A stretch of DNA of 64,000 bases from Photobacterium damselae (lineage in GTDB: Bacteria; Pseudomonadota; Gammaproteobacteria; Enterobacterales; Vibrionaceae): assembly GCF_003026815.1 (NCBI RefSeq), contig NZ_PYOG01000009.1:91189-155188 (forward strand), written 5' to 3'. The notes beneath the pieces were generated by a model. The model did no database searches, was not told the DNA's origin, and saw nothing but the letters and a program-made list of their open reading frames with translations. How positions within the stretch are numbered: the stretch's first letter is position 1; every line of letters begins with the position of its first letter. Below, piece after piece: positions 46,244 to 55,849 of this stretch. The position numbers were made by a program, and so were the translations under genes.

Positions 46244-47578
46244 ATGCTTCGGTTTAAGAGCAATAAAATTCACTTGTTATTATTAAGTTGTCTTAGTGCG
46301 ACTTACGCAATCAATGCAAGTGCAAACATTACTTTTCAAGAATCTAAGCATATAGATCCCTTGTTAGGGCTTGAGTTTTCCTCATCAGTATCGAGTGATT
46401 ATGGCTATGATGACAATGTATTTAATCAAAACAGTGATCATATTGTTGGTTCAAATTACTATACGATTAAGCCTGCATTCTCTATAACAGGTCATCGTTA
46501 CACTAAGGATTTTGGTCTCTATTATTCAGGTGATTATCGTAAATATACGAATGATGTGACTAGTTATCAAGGAAGTAGCGACCAGAACTATAGCGACCAT
46601 AACTTTAACGGAATCTTTAAATGGGAGATGGGTTTACGTCATCATCTAGAATTAACAGCAAACTATGGCTTAGGGCATGAAGCCTTAGGTACTGGGGTAA
46701 CTAACGGATTTTATTTTGATGATAACTCTCCTGCAGAAGATGTTGCATCCTTTGATAATTTTCAAATAACAAAGCCTATAGAAAAGAAAGATACGGATTT
46801 TGCAATTAAATATAGTTATGGAGCGAAAGACGCAAAGGGAAGAATTGATTTTTCTGTAGGTCAAAAACGACTACGTTATGATGTATTAAATAGTTATAGT
46901 AGTACATTTCAAACATATTTAGAGAATGAGAATCTGACTGAAAGTGAAATGTCTTTAATCTTTAGACATTCTTATACTCATAAAACACGTTTTGATTACA
47001 TTTTAATGTACAGGCAGTACGAATACTTAGATAGTACCCGCGATAATGAAGAGCTACTTGCTGGGGTGTCTTATATTAGTCAAATTACGGGTAAATCAAA
47101 AATTGAAGCATCGATAACGAATGTCCAGAAGTATATGAATACTACTGACACTTCAAGTATTAATTGGAGTGTTATGTATAAATGGCAACCAGTTAATTAT
47201 TCAGCAATCGTTTTAAAATCTGCTAGCGAAGTAAAGGAGCCTGATAATACAGGTGATTATATTCAGTCATATATAAATAGTATTTCTTGGAACCATGAAT
47301 TCTTGGGTAATGTATCTACTCAACTATCTTATACCCATATAGATGATAAATATCATATTCGCGATAGGAATGATGATTATGATTACTTGCGATTAAATGT
47401 CACTTATGTATTTAGACCTCGAGTTGAATTTAATTTTGAATATAACTACTCAGTATATAATTCTAGTTTAAATTCTGATCCGTTATATATAAATGTGATA
47501 TCTGGTCCAAATTTATATGGTAGGAATTTAGGTTATGAGAAAAATCAGTTTGGATTATCGATAAAAGTGGCGATTTAA
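46244..47578 (+). CDS. Outer-membrane beta-barrel protein of the exopolysaccharide locus
   Basis: A 444-residue protein with a signal peptide (LLLLSCLSATYAINASA, cut likely after the last Ala) and a body of alternating hydrophobic strands rich in Tyr, Asp and Asn, typical of an outer-membrane barrel. Strands such as FGLYYSGDYRKY, RFDYILMYRQYEY and YDYLRLNVTYVF are seen, and the last residue is preceded by FGLSIKVAI, a barrel end. Members of this putative beta-barrel porin group begin many gum- or vps-like loci and may help export or retain the polymer. The ATG at 46244 places the signal peptide correctly; a longer start is not excluded. Confidence 0.7.
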   Translation: MLRFKSNKIHLLLLSCLSATYAINASANITFQESKHIDPLLGLEFSSSVSSDYGYDDNVFNQNSDHIVGSNYYTIKPAFSITGHRYTKDFGLYYSGDYRKYTNDVTSYQGSSDQNYSDHNFNGIFKWEMGLRHHLELTANYGLGHEALGTGVTNGFYFDDNSPAEDVASFDNFQITKPIEKKDTDFAIKYSYGAKDAKGRIDFSVGQKRLRYDVLNSYSSTFQTYLENENLTESEMSLIFRHSYTHKTRFDYILMYRQYEYLDSTRDNEELLAGVSYISQITGKSKIEASITNVQKYMNTTDTSSINWSVMYKWQPVNYSAIVLKSASEVKEPDNTGDYIQSYINSISWNHEFLGNVSTQLSYTHIDDKYHIRDRNDDYDYLRLNVTYVFRPRVEFNFEYNYSVYNSSLNSDPLYINVISGPNLYGRNLGYEKNQFGLSIKVAI

Positions 47579-47579
47579 T

Positions 47580-48143
47580 ATGAAAAAATTAATAGTATTT
47601 ATATTTATATTTATATTTATATTTATATTTGTATATGTGATCAGTTGTATCTCTAGTATGAGCGTAATGGCTGAATCAACAGCACCAAAAAATCAGTATT
47701 TACTTGGTGCCGGCGATCATATTCAAATCCTTGTATATAACGAAGAAAATTTATCAATGAATTTTATCGTAGATAGCAGCGGTAAAGTTATGTACCCACT
47801 TATTGGTGAATTGCAATTAATCGGTAAAACATTAGATCAGGTATCTGTTGAGATTCAAAATCGGTTAAAAAATGGTTATATAAAAAATCCAATGGTTACT
47901 GTCACTATGCGTAGTTTTCGAGATTTTTATGTATCTGGCGAAGTGAAATCTCCAGGGAATTTTGAGTATCATCCGGGATTAACTCTGGAGCAGGCTATTG
48001 CTATTGCTGGAGGTTTTACCGATAGGGCAGATCGTGATGATGTTAGTATTCGTCTCAAAAATGGCCAGCTTTTAGAGGACGTATTACCAACTCAAACGGT
48101 TAACCCTGGTGATACGGTTATCATTGATCAAAGTTTTTTCTAA
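47580..48143 (+). CDS. Wza/GumB-like polysaccharide export protein
   Basis: A 187-residue periplasmic or outer-membrane exporter. The polysaccharide biosynthesis/export domain (YLLGAGDHIQILVYNEENL...) and one SLBB-type domain (DFYVSGEVKSPGNFEYHPGLTLEQAIAIAGGF split over 110-145) are present. It is the short form, as in GumB, not full-length Wza. The signal peptide is unusual: an (Ile-Phe)n run coded by a hexanucleotide repeat, followed by V-I-S-Cys23, which fits a lipobox; cleavage after VMA by signal peptidase I is the alternative. One base separates it from the barrel gene. Confidence 0.88.
   Translation: MKKLIVFIFIFIFIFIFVYVISCISSMSVMAESTAPKNQYLLGAGDHIQILVYNEENLSMNFIVDSSGKVMYPLIGELQLIGKTLDQVSVEIQNRLKNGYIKNPMVTVTMRSFRDFYVSGEVKSPGNFEYHPGLTLEQAIAIAGGFTDRADRDDVSIRLKNGQLLEDVLPTQTVNPGDTVIIDQSFF
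47596..47630 (+). repeat. Hexanucleotide tandem repeat in the exporter signal peptide
   Basis: Five perfect TATTTA units and a sixth ending TATTT follow each other. Each unit codes for Ile and Phe in frame, so gain or loss of units changes the length of the hydrophobic core by two residues without a frameshift. Confidence 0.9.
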
Positions 48144-48159
48144 TTTAAGGTAAGAATAA

Positions 48160-50259
48160 ATGGCTTCATTATTTGTAGAGGATGGAAGTAAATTAGAAAG
48201 CACGATTGATTTCTCTCGCTTTCTAAAAGCTGCGAAAAAGAATTGGTGGAAGATTATTGCCTTTTCGGTGCTGACTACTGGTGCCTCAATTCCTTTAATC
48301 CAAAAGCTTACGCCTAAGTATGAAGCTTATGCAACAGTTTTACTTAAGGCAGAGCTAACGAATCCAACTACGTTTGCAAAAGTTGTAGATTTTGACTCTA
48401 CTCGTAAAGAATATTATGAGACCCAGTATCAATTATTAAAATCACGCCGTGTAATGTCACAGGTTGTTGATGACTTAAAACTGTATGAGTTACCTGAGTT
48501 TATAGGTAAAAAAGAAGTAAAAGATGATTCTTTAGCTAGGCAGAAAGAGCGTAGTATCAAATATTTAACTAAGCATCTTTCAATTTCGCCTGTCCGTAAA
48601 ACTCAGATGGTTGAAGTTGGCTTTGAGTCAACAGATCCTAAAATTGCTGCAAGCGTTGCTAATGAGATTGTAGATGTTTTTTCTCATTTTTCTATCAATG
48701 ATAATCATGAAGCAAGCCTTAATGTTTCAAATCTATTGGCAAAACAAGTTACAGATCTAGATACTCAATTAAAGCAAAAAGAAGCAAAATTAAATGACTT
48801 CTTAAAAAAAGAAGGTTTGATTACATTTCGTGGCGTCGACGGTTTTCAAACAGAACAATTATCTTTATTAACAGATAGTTTAGCGACAGCGACTGCACAA
48901 CGAGCAAATTTAGAAGCTATCTATAAAACTACACGTGACGCAAAAAAGTTGGGCATCAATGGCTTAGTTGGTATTCCTGATGTATCTCGCCATCCCCAAA
49001 TGGAAAATTTACGTCAGATGATTATTGAGCAACGAACGGAGCTTTCTAATCTAGAAGATCGTTATGGGCCTAAGTATGAAAAAGTAATTCAAGCTCGTTC
49101 TCAGCTAAACATTTTACAAGCTCAGGCTAGTCGTTTAGTAAATGAGATCACCTCAGGTATTAAAGAGCAGTATCAAGCTGCTGTACTAAAAGAAAATCAA
49201 CTGCAAGCAGAGGTGAACAAACAAGCAAATGCTTTTCAACTGTTGGGTGATAAAAAGACTCGTTATGACAATATGATGGATGACATTAGTCAAACTAGAG
49301 AGTTATATAATGAGTTATTAAAACGTCAGAATCAGACTCAAGTAAGTAGTCAGTTTTCAGAGTCATCTGCAAAAATTATTGATCAGGCGATTATCCCATT
49401 AAAACCAACGAAACCAAATAAAACATTATTAATTGCAGTTATTGCTATTATGTCATTACTTACATCAACATTATTTGTGATTGTTATGGCAGCAATTAAT
49501 AATAAAGTAATGTCTATTGCAGAAGTTAAACGTCGTCTTGGTTTACCTGTGTTGGGTGAAGTTCGCGCTTATTCTCAACAGGTGACACCTAAAAATATTA
49601 TCAATAATAGCTCAGATTTAAATACACTTGATGAAGCTTCTTTTGGTATTCGTAGTCAGCTGTTACTTCAGGAGGATGTTGCTCAGGTATATGTTGTTAC
49701 ATCGGCAACTGCCCAAGAAGGAAAATCTTCAATAGCAACGCTTGTAGCAAAAGCACTTGCAGTTGATTCAAAAGTTCTTTTGATTGATATGGATCTTCGC
49801 TCTAGCCAATTAACTCAATCATTAGGTTGTACTGAAATACTTGGATTGACTGATCTATTAAGTCAACAGCTGTCTGTAAAAGATGCAATTACTCATACTC
49901 AATCAATAGATTTTTTATCTGTTGGTCAAGAGGCGAATCAGTCACCACTTATTACTTTAACAAATAAAAACTTAGAGAAAGTCTTTACTGAACTTCGTCA
50001 GCTGTATGATTTCATCATTATAGATACTCCCGCTGTATTGGATTCTAAAGATGCAATATTAACAAGTAAACATGCAGATAAAGTTCTGTTTGTCACAGCA
50101 TCTAATTATAACAGTTCAAATATATGTGTTTCTGCAATTGATTTATTGAAACAATATGGGTCTCAGGTAGTTGGTTGCGTATTGAATAAAGTGGATACAA
50201 ATTTATTAGAATCTAATGAAAATTTGCAAATAGCTCCATCTAAGGATGTTCTTCTATGA
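48160..50259 (+). CDS. wzc: Wzc/GumC-like chain-length regulator and BY-kinase
   Basis: A 699-residue inner-membrane protein. The Wzz domain has TM1 near residues 33-50; coiled coils cross the periplasm to TM2 near 425-445 with the proline-rich IDQAIIPLKPTKPNK just before it. The cytoplasmic kinase shows the Walker A-like SATAQEGKSS, A' VLLIDMDLR and B FIIIDTPAV. It lacks the usual Tyr cluster at the C-terminus, which ends LQIAPSKDVLL. It works with the exporter to control polymer length. It overlaps the flippase gene by four bases. Confidence 0.92.
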   Translation: MASLFVEDGSKLESTIDFSRFLKAAKKNWWKIIAFSVLTTGASIPLIQKLTPKYEAYATVLLKAELTNPTTFAKVVDFDSTRKEYYETQYQLLKSRRVMSQVVDDLKLYELPEFIGKKEVKDDSLARQKERSIKYLTKHLSISPVRKTQMVEVGFESTDPKIAASVANEIVDVFSHFSINDNHEASLNVSNLLAKQVTDLDTQLKQKEAKLNDFLKKEGLITFRGVDGFQTEQLSLLTDSLATATAQRANLEAIYKTTRDAKKLGINGLVGIPDVSRHPQMENLRQMIIEQRTELSNLEDRYGPKYEKVIQARSQLNILQAQASRLVNEITSGIKEQYQAAVLKENQLQAEVNKQANAFQLLGDKKTRYDNMMDDISQTRELYNELLKRQNQTQVSSQFSESSAKIIDQAIIPLKPTKPNKTLLIAVIAIMSLLTSTLFVIVMAAINNKVMSIAEVKRRLGLPVLGEVRAYSQQVTPKNIINNSSDLNTLDEASFGIRSQLLLQEDVAQVYVVTSATAQEGKSSIATLVAKALAVDSKVLLIDMDLRSSQLTQSLGCTEILGLTDLLSQQLSVKDAITHTQSIDFLSVGQEANQSPLITLTNKNLEKVFTELRQLYDFIIIDTPAVLDSKDAILTSKHADKVLFVTASNYNSSNICVSAIDLLKQYGSQVVGCVLNKVDTNLLESNENLQIAPSKDVLL

Positions 50260-51464
50260 GTTTAATTAAAGGTGCCTCCACAATAGGGGGCGCTTCCGTT
50301 ATATCTCAAGTGATTGGTGCATTTACCATTCTCTTCATGTCATATCGTTTTGGTATGTCTGATGTTGGTAATTACTCACTAATATATGGCATTATATTAA
50401 TTGGAGCACAAGTTGCGCTATATGGCTCACATTTCTTATTACCTAAAGTTGATCAACAGGATTTAGGTAAAGCTGTAGTATTTGGATTACTTCAATCTTG
50501 GATTGTGAGTGCAGCCTATATATTCGTGGTGAGTTATTTCTTCTCATTACCATTAATGGCTATTTATGTATTAACTGCTAGTTATGCCATGATGATTGTA
50601 TCTGAGAATATATTACTACGTTCGAAGAAATTTCAACGATTAGCGGTTCAGCGTATTAGTGTCACATCAATAGTCTCTTTATCACTATTGATCTCATGGA
50701 AAGTTGAATATTTTTACTATATTTGGGCTTTTGCACATCTAATTCTAATCTGTTATTGGTTGTATTCATCATTAGATAAAAATGACTTTACGCTAAGCGA
50801 TTTTTCACCAACAACTCAAGTAAAATTCTTGTTTAAACATTGGAATCATTTATCTCGTGTTGGTACAGCTGAAGTTGTTGCGAATGCTAGTTTGCAATTA
50901 CCTACTGTCTTGATTAACTATTGGTTCAGTCCACTTGTTGCTGGTTATTTTGCTGTAGTAAATAGATTTTGTCTGTCACCTGTGCTTATTCTTGGGCAAT
51001 CGGTTCGTAACTATACATTTTCAAAATGGTCTGAAGATTTTAGAAATAAAACCTTTAACTATGTGGAATTTAAACAAGTACGTTTGTTCTTAATTTCAAT
51101 TGCTTTGATTACTGTGGCTGGTATTTATTTTGTTTATCCTTGGTTGACAGAACATGTTCTTGGAGAACAATGGGTACAATCAGTTGAGACATCTCGATTA
51201 ATGCTACCTTATGTTTTTGCTATGTTGGCGTTTGTACCAATGACAGTAATTGAATTAATTTTTGGTACCCCAAACTATTTTTTAAGAATTCAATGTGAAC
51301 AATTAGCGATAGTTATTATTGCCTTTATTCTTATTCCCTTTGTGTATAAGAGCTATGTAGTATCATTATTGATGTTTACGGTACTTACTGCAGCACGATA
51401 CTTGATGATTTATATCAAGATAAATAAAGATGCAGTGAAGCTACACGAAGAAGGTATTTTATAA
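50256..51464 (+). CDS. Wzx-like polysaccharide flippase
   Basis: A 402-residue inner-membrane protein with about 12 hydrophobic segments of the MATE-like polysaccharide transporter family. It begins SLIKGASTIGGASVISQVIG, the typical first helix of Wzx proteins. It should flip lipid-linked repeat units across the membrane. It overlaps wzc (ATGA) and abuts the polymerase gene. Confidence 0.82.
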   Translation: MSLIKGASTIGGASVISQVIGAFTILFMSYRFGMSDVGNYSLIYGIILIGAQVALYGSHFLLPKVDQQDLGKAVVFGLLQSWIVSAAYIFVVSYFFSLPLMAIYVLTASYAMMIVSENILLRSKKFQRLAVQRISVTSIVSLSLLISWKVEYFYYIWAFAHLILICYWLYSSLDKNDFTLSDFSPTTQVKFLFKHWNHLSRVGTAEVVANASLQLPTVLINYWFSPLVAGYFAVVNRFCLSPVLILGQSVRNYTFSKWSEDFRNKTFNYVEFKQVRLFLISIALITVAGIYFVYPWLTEHVLGEQWVQSVETSRLMLPYVFAMLAFVPMTVIELIFGTPNYFLRIQCEQLAIVIIAFILIPFVYKSYVVSLLMFTVLTAARYLMIYIKINKDAVKLHEEGIL

Positions 51465-52865
51465 ATGAATACAGGATTGTTCTTTCAGATTTATGTGTTT
51501 ATTACACTAATCTTTAGTGGAACAGCACAGTATTTTACCGGAGTTAGTGCTTTCCTCTGGTTACCATTTATAATGACAATTCTTATGTTTTGTCTTCTGC
51601 CATTACAAACGCGATATAATTTTGAACCTTTAGATCAAATTGAAATTACTATTTTGATTCTATTCTTAGGTTTATTTGTTTTAGCCCTAACAAGTTCATT
51701 ACTTCAAGAAGGGATTAAAACGACTATTGCAGGTGTGAAAAATGGTTTAGGTATGGCTTTATTATTGCCATGCCTGCTATTAGGTTTTTGTCGAGAATCT
51801 CAAATATATAAAGTTTGTCAGAAGTTGTATTGGGTTTTTTATGCCCAAATTCCTTTTGTAATCTATGAAGTTCTTGTCATTGTACCCGCTCGAGTAGCTG
51901 CTCAAGGTGAAATGGATTCATGGGACTCCGTTGTTGGCACATTTGGCGGTAGTATGGTTGCCGGTGGTAATGGCGCATCAATGGGGCTTTTCACACTGCT
52001 TATTATGATGATGAAGTTATCAGAGTATAAGCATGGAGTAACGACATTAAAATCCGTGTTGCTGCATTTCGCGATTGGTTTTAGCATCTGTATTGTTGCT
52101 GAAGTGAAATTTGTAACGTTGCTAGCTCCAATTTTCTTACTTTTGGTTTATATCAAGCCAAGCTATGTTAAAGAAGTTAGGGTTATTGATGTAAAAACAA
52201 TACTATTAGCAATTACTGGGATTGTAGCCATTTTAACGATAGTTATTACTATCTTATCTCTTGGCTATGCTAGTAAGTATCAATCACACTCAATGAGTAT
52301 TTTTGATATATTTATAGAGAATATTGGTTATATATTTGACCCTAATACTATTGTTGATGGTTTAGATGGTAATTTAGATGAACTTGGGCGTTTAACGGCA
52401 TTAGTCTTTTGGTCCCACAATTCAGATATATACGGTTTCGTCAATCAACTGTTTGGATATGGTCTAAATAGTTCGAATGCAGGTGGAGCAGAGCCTGGCT
52501 ATATTGCGATGCTATTTGATCTCGGTTTAGGTTCTACGGCATTAGCTATCTATCTATGGGAAATTGGTGTAGTTGGTGTTGGATTATTGCTTACAATCGT
52601 CTACTTGATATTAAAAAATTCAAATCCTAGACCAATGTTTTCTAAAACACAATTATCAGAAGCAGATATAAAGTTATTGTCTTATCAACCGGCATTTATT
52701 GGTTTTATTATCGCTGGTTTGATTACTTTACCCTATGCTCCATTGTTAGCATTAATTTTAGTATTTCAATTTCAGTTTTATTTTTCTCTTGGTGTAATAA
52801 TGATTATAAGGAAGGTAACATTAGCTAAATGTGAGGCTCATTATGATCGGATTAATCAGGAATGA
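51465..52865 (+). CDS. Wzy-like O-antigen/exopolysaccharide polymerase
   Basis: A 466-residue integral membrane protein with many hydrophobic segments and one large periplasmic loop (about 275-350, with FWSHNSDIYGFVNQLFGYG and EPGYIAMLFDLG). This profile, and its place directly after the flippase, fit a Wzy polymerase. Sequences of this family vary greatly, so the call rests on topology and context. Confidence 0.72.
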   Translation: MNTGLFFQIYVFITLIFSGTAQYFTGVSAFLWLPFIMTILMFCLLPLQTRYNFEPLDQIEITILILFLGLFVLALTSSLLQEGIKTTIAGVKNGLGMALLLPCLLLGFCRESQIYKVCQKLYWVFYAQIPFVIYEVLVIVPARVAAQGEMDSWDSVVGTFGGSMVAGGNGASMGLFTLLIMMMKLSEYKHGVTTLKSVLLHFAIGFSICIVAEVKFVTLLAPIFLLLVYIKPSYVKEVRVIDVKTILLAITGIVAILTIVITILSLGYASKYQSHSMSIFDIFIENIGYIFDPNTIVDGLDGNLDELGRLTALVFWSHNSDIYGFVNQLFGYGLNSSNAGGAEPGYIAMLFDLGLGSTALAIYLWEIGVVGVGLLLTIVYLILKNSNPRPMFSKTQLSEADIKLLSYQPAFIGFIIAGLITLPYAPLLALILVFQFQFYFSLGVIMIIRKVTLAKCEAHYDRINQE

Positions 52866-53343
52866 ACTATCTATAAACGCTAGCTTAACTGCAAAGTTAT
52901 TTATTATTAACTTTAGGCTGGCAAGTTTATTTTATAGTAGTTCATTAATAAATAAGGTTTTTATTGTAAATATATTATTTTTAAAATTATTGAAATTTAT
53001 TTGTGGCTTGGATATTCCACCAAGGACAAAAATTGGGGAGGGAATGATACTTTATCATCCTCAAAATATAGTTATAAATGCTGACAGTATTTTAGGCCGT
53101 AATGTGATGCTTAAACATAACGTTACTATTGGTAATAAGATTGATCCTATTACAGGAAAGCATGTTTCTCCAGTGATAGGAAATAATGTGGAATTAAGTC
53201 CTGGAGTTATTGTGCTTGGTGGTATATCTGTTGGCAATAATTCAATTATAGGTGCTGGATCAATAGTAGTAAAAAATATTCCTGCCAACTCAATTGCAGT
53301 AGGAAGTCCAGCTAAAGTGATTAAAAAAATAAGTGAAGGTTAA
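52843..53343 (+). CDS. Serine O-acetyltransferase-like hexapeptide acyltransferase
   Basis: A 166-residue left-handed beta-helix acetyltransferase of the CysE/LpxA fold. Hexapeptide repeats lie in the second half: IGEGMILYHPQNIVINADSI (in two parts), LKHNVTIGNK, VIGNNVELSPGVIVLGGISVG and IIGAGSIVVKNIPANSIAVGSPAKVI. It probably O-acetylates a sugar of the repeat unit. I chose the ATG at 52843 for its GTGAGG ribosome site, overlapping the polymerase gene by 23 bases. Confidence 0.85.
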   Translation: MIGLIRNELSINASLTAKLFIINFRLASLFYSSSLINKVFIVNILFLKLLKFICGLDIPPRTKIGEGMILYHPQNIVINADSILGRNVMLKHNVTIGNKIDPITGKHVSPVIGNNVELSPGVIVLGGISVGNNSIIGAGSIVVKNIPANSIAVGSPAKVIKKISEG

Positions 53344-53346
53344 CTG

Positions 53347-54570
53347 ATGGATAATAAAGTCAATGTAATTAATTTTGTACCAGAAGAACTACCATCGTAT
53401 CGTCCTGATGTTGATGTTCTTTACTCAAAAGAGTTGCCTAAAGAAGGGGTTAGAACAACAATCATCGGTATGCCAAAAGATGAAACAATAAAAATTGAAT
53501 CTAACGATAGTACTTTAGTGACAAGTAAAAAAACGACTAATCGTCATTTAGATTCTTTAGTGTATTTCTTTACTGCGGCTAAGATGTCTTTTAAAGCAAA
53601 GAAAAATGGTTTTCAGTTAATCCAAGTTAGAGACATGGTATGGGTGGGCTTGATTTGTCTATTGATCGCAAAGATGATTAAACTGCCATATACCTATTGG
53701 GTTTCATTTCTTTATGCCGAAAGTCGTTCAATGAGAGCGAGAGATAAGAGTGAAAATATTCCAAGTTGGAAACGACCGATAATTTTAGCTCGTGGTTTAT
53801 TAGAAGAGTTTATTTTATATCATATTATCCTACCGCATTCAGATCGTGTCTATGCTCAAAGTGATTTCATGCTTAATTATATGAAAAACAAAGGTATTGA
53901 TGAAAATAGCATGATGGTAGTACCAATGGGCGTTGATTTTGAAAAGATTGACGCATTTTCAGAAACAGAAGCCAAGAAAATAGAGTCATGGGGTGATGCT
54001 CCAGTTATAGGCTATCTAGGTAGTTTAGATCGTTTACGTAAACTGGAAGTTATTATTGAAGCTTTTCAAGAGGCCAAAAAAACTGTTCCAGAGTTAAAAC
54101 TGCTGTTTGTGGGTGATTCTGAAGTAGCAAAAGATCGCGATTTTCTACAACAAACTGCTGATGATATGGGGTTAACTGAAGACTTCTGTATTACAGGATG
54201 GGTACAAACACATGAAGCTTGGGCCTATTTAAAAGGTGTAGATATGGTGATTGGTTTTATGAATCGAGGATTATTGTTGGATGTTTCAACACCAACAAAG
54301 GCTATGGAATATATGGCGCTCAAAAAACCGATGATTTGTAATGATTCTCCAGATCAGCAATTTGTTATTCAAGAGTCAGGTTGTGGTCGTGTAACTGATG
54401 GGTCTGTTAAATCATACGCTCAATCAATGATTGAATTAGCGCTGCAGCCTATGACGCAATCAGAGCTGGATGCAGGATTTAATTATATAAAAAATAATCG
54501 TTCTTATGCTTCTATTGGACAGCAAGTTGCTGCAGATATTAAGAATGTTGTTAACCAAAATAATTCATAA
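53347..54570 (+). CDS. GT4-type glycosyltransferase
   Basis: A 407-residue GT-B enzyme. The C-terminal donor domain holds PVIGYLGSLDRLRKLEVIIEAF, a FVGDSE strand and the E-x7-E-like PTKAMEYMALKKPMICND. It probably uses a nucleotide sugar to extend the lipid-linked repeat unit on the cytoplasmic face. A hydrophobic stretch near 95-110 (VGLICLLIAKMIKL) may attach it to the membrane. Specificity cannot be read. Confidence 0.85.
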   Translation: MDNKVNVINFVPEELPSYRPDVDVLYSKELPKEGVRTTIIGMPKDETIKIESNDSTLVTSKKTTNRHLDSLVYFFTAAKMSFKAKKNGFQLIQVRDMVWVGLICLLIAKMIKLPYTYWVSFLYAESRSMRARDKSENIPSWKRPIILARGLLEEFILYHIILPHSDRVYAQSDFMLNYMKNKGIDENSMMVVPMGVDFEKIDAFSETEAKKIESWGDAPVIGYLGSLDRLRKLEVIIEAFQEAKKTVPELKLLFVGDSEVAKDRDFLQQTADDMGLTEDFCITGWVQTHEAWAYLKGVDMVIGFMNRGLLLDVSTPTKAMEYMALKKPMICNDSPDQQFVIQESGCGRVTDGSVKSYAQSMIELALQPMTQSELDAGFNYIKNNRSYASIGQQVAADIKNVVNQNNS

Positions 54571-54584
54571 TAGTTGGTGTTTTC

Positions 54585-55790
54585 ATGAAAGTCTTATTTG
54601 TTAATAAATTCTTCTTCCCGCATGGTGGTGCAGAAACTGTATTTTTCCAAGAGCGAGAGATGGTACAAGAAGCAGGGTATCAAGTCATTGATTTTTCGAT
54701 GAAGCATGAGAAAAATATTCCATCAGAACAATCTGAGTATTTTGTTGAAAATGTTGATTATCATGGTAAGCACTCTATTTTTGATAGCTTAAAAGTCGCT
54801 ATTAATTTTGTACATAATAAAGATGCTTGTGAACAATTTGAGAAACTTATTAAAGCAGAAAAGCCTGATATTGTGCACTTTCATAATATCTATCATCAAA
54901 TTACCCCATCGGTAATCAAAGTTGCTCAAAAGCATGGCTGTAAAACGGTATTAACTGCTCATGACTATAAATCTGTATGCCCTAATTACAGCATGTTAGC
55001 AGCAGGTGAGAGTATTGATTTAGATTGGATTTCTGGTAGTAATATTAATCTATTTAAATATCAATGGCAGGATGGTTCTTGGCCTCGCAGTATTCTTCTT
55101 TCTCTTGAAGCTTTGTATCATCGAGTGATGAAAAGCTATGAAGCTCTAGATACGTTTATTGCACCATGTGATTTTATGAAATCGATGATCTTGCGCCAAA
55201 TTCCATCTGCGAATGTGGAAGTGATTGTTAATGGTATTGATGCCTCGGCTACTGAAGTTGGAGACGATGGTGGATACTTCTTATTCTGTGGGCGTTTAAC
55301 TCAGGAAAAAGGCGTTGTAACTTTAGCTGAAGCCCATAAAAAGCTAACAGGTGATACCCCTCTTAAGGTATTGGGTACTGGGCCGATGTTTGATTATCTT
55401 AAAGACAATTTTGATAATGTAGAATTATTAGGTTTTCAGACTGGTGAAACTTTAACTAATATTATCAAGAATGCTAAAGCAGTTATTGTTCCTTCTGAAT
55501 GGAATGAAAATTGTTCAATGTCAGTTCTAGAAGCTATGAGCTATGGTAAACCAGTTATCGGAGCCAATATCGGTGGTATTCCAGAACAGATCCTTGATGG
55601 TGAAACGGGTTATCTGTTTAAATCGGGCGATGCTAATGATTTAGCAAGTAAAATGCAGGCTCTAGCTGATAATAGTGAACTGGTTACCGATATGGGACTT
55701 AAAGCTCGCTCTCGTCTTCTAGAAAAATATTCTTTAGATGTGCATAAACGTGAATTGATAAAGTTATATCAGTCTCTACTTTCTAAATAA
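54585..55790 (+). CDS. GT4-type glycosyltransferase
   Basis: A 401-residue GT-B enzyme. The N-terminal domain starts KVLFVNKFFFPHGGAE, the sugar-acceptor loop of this family, and HFHNIYHQITPS follows. The donor domain has FCGRLTQEKGVVTLAEAH and PSEWNENCSMSVLEAMSYGKPVI, with Glu residues of the E-x7-E motif. It acts after or before the other two glycosyltransferases in the same operon. Confidence 0.9.
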   Translation: MKVLFVNKFFFPHGGAETVFFQEREMVQEAGYQVIDFSMKHEKNIPSEQSEYFVENVDYHGKHSIFDSLKVAINFVHNKDACEQFEKLIKAEKPDIVHFHNIYHQITPSVIKVAQKHGCKTVLTAHDYKSVCPNYSMLAAGESIDLDWISGSNINLFKYQWQDGSWPRSILLSLEALYHRVMKSYEALDTFIAPCDFMKSMILRQIPSANVEVIVNGIDASATEVGDDGGYFLFCGRLTQEKGVVTLAEAHKKLTGDTPLKVLGTGPMFDYLKDNFDNVELLGFQTGETLTNIIKNAKAVIVPSEWNENCSMSVLEAMSYGKPVIGANIGGIPEQILDGETGYLFKSGDANDLASKMQALADNSELVTDMGLKARSRLLEKYSLDVHKRELIKLYQSLLSK

Positions 55791-55849
55791 TTTTGATAAT
55801 CATATGTACCTGCAAATGCGTAGGTACTTTATTCTGACGAGATGAGCTT

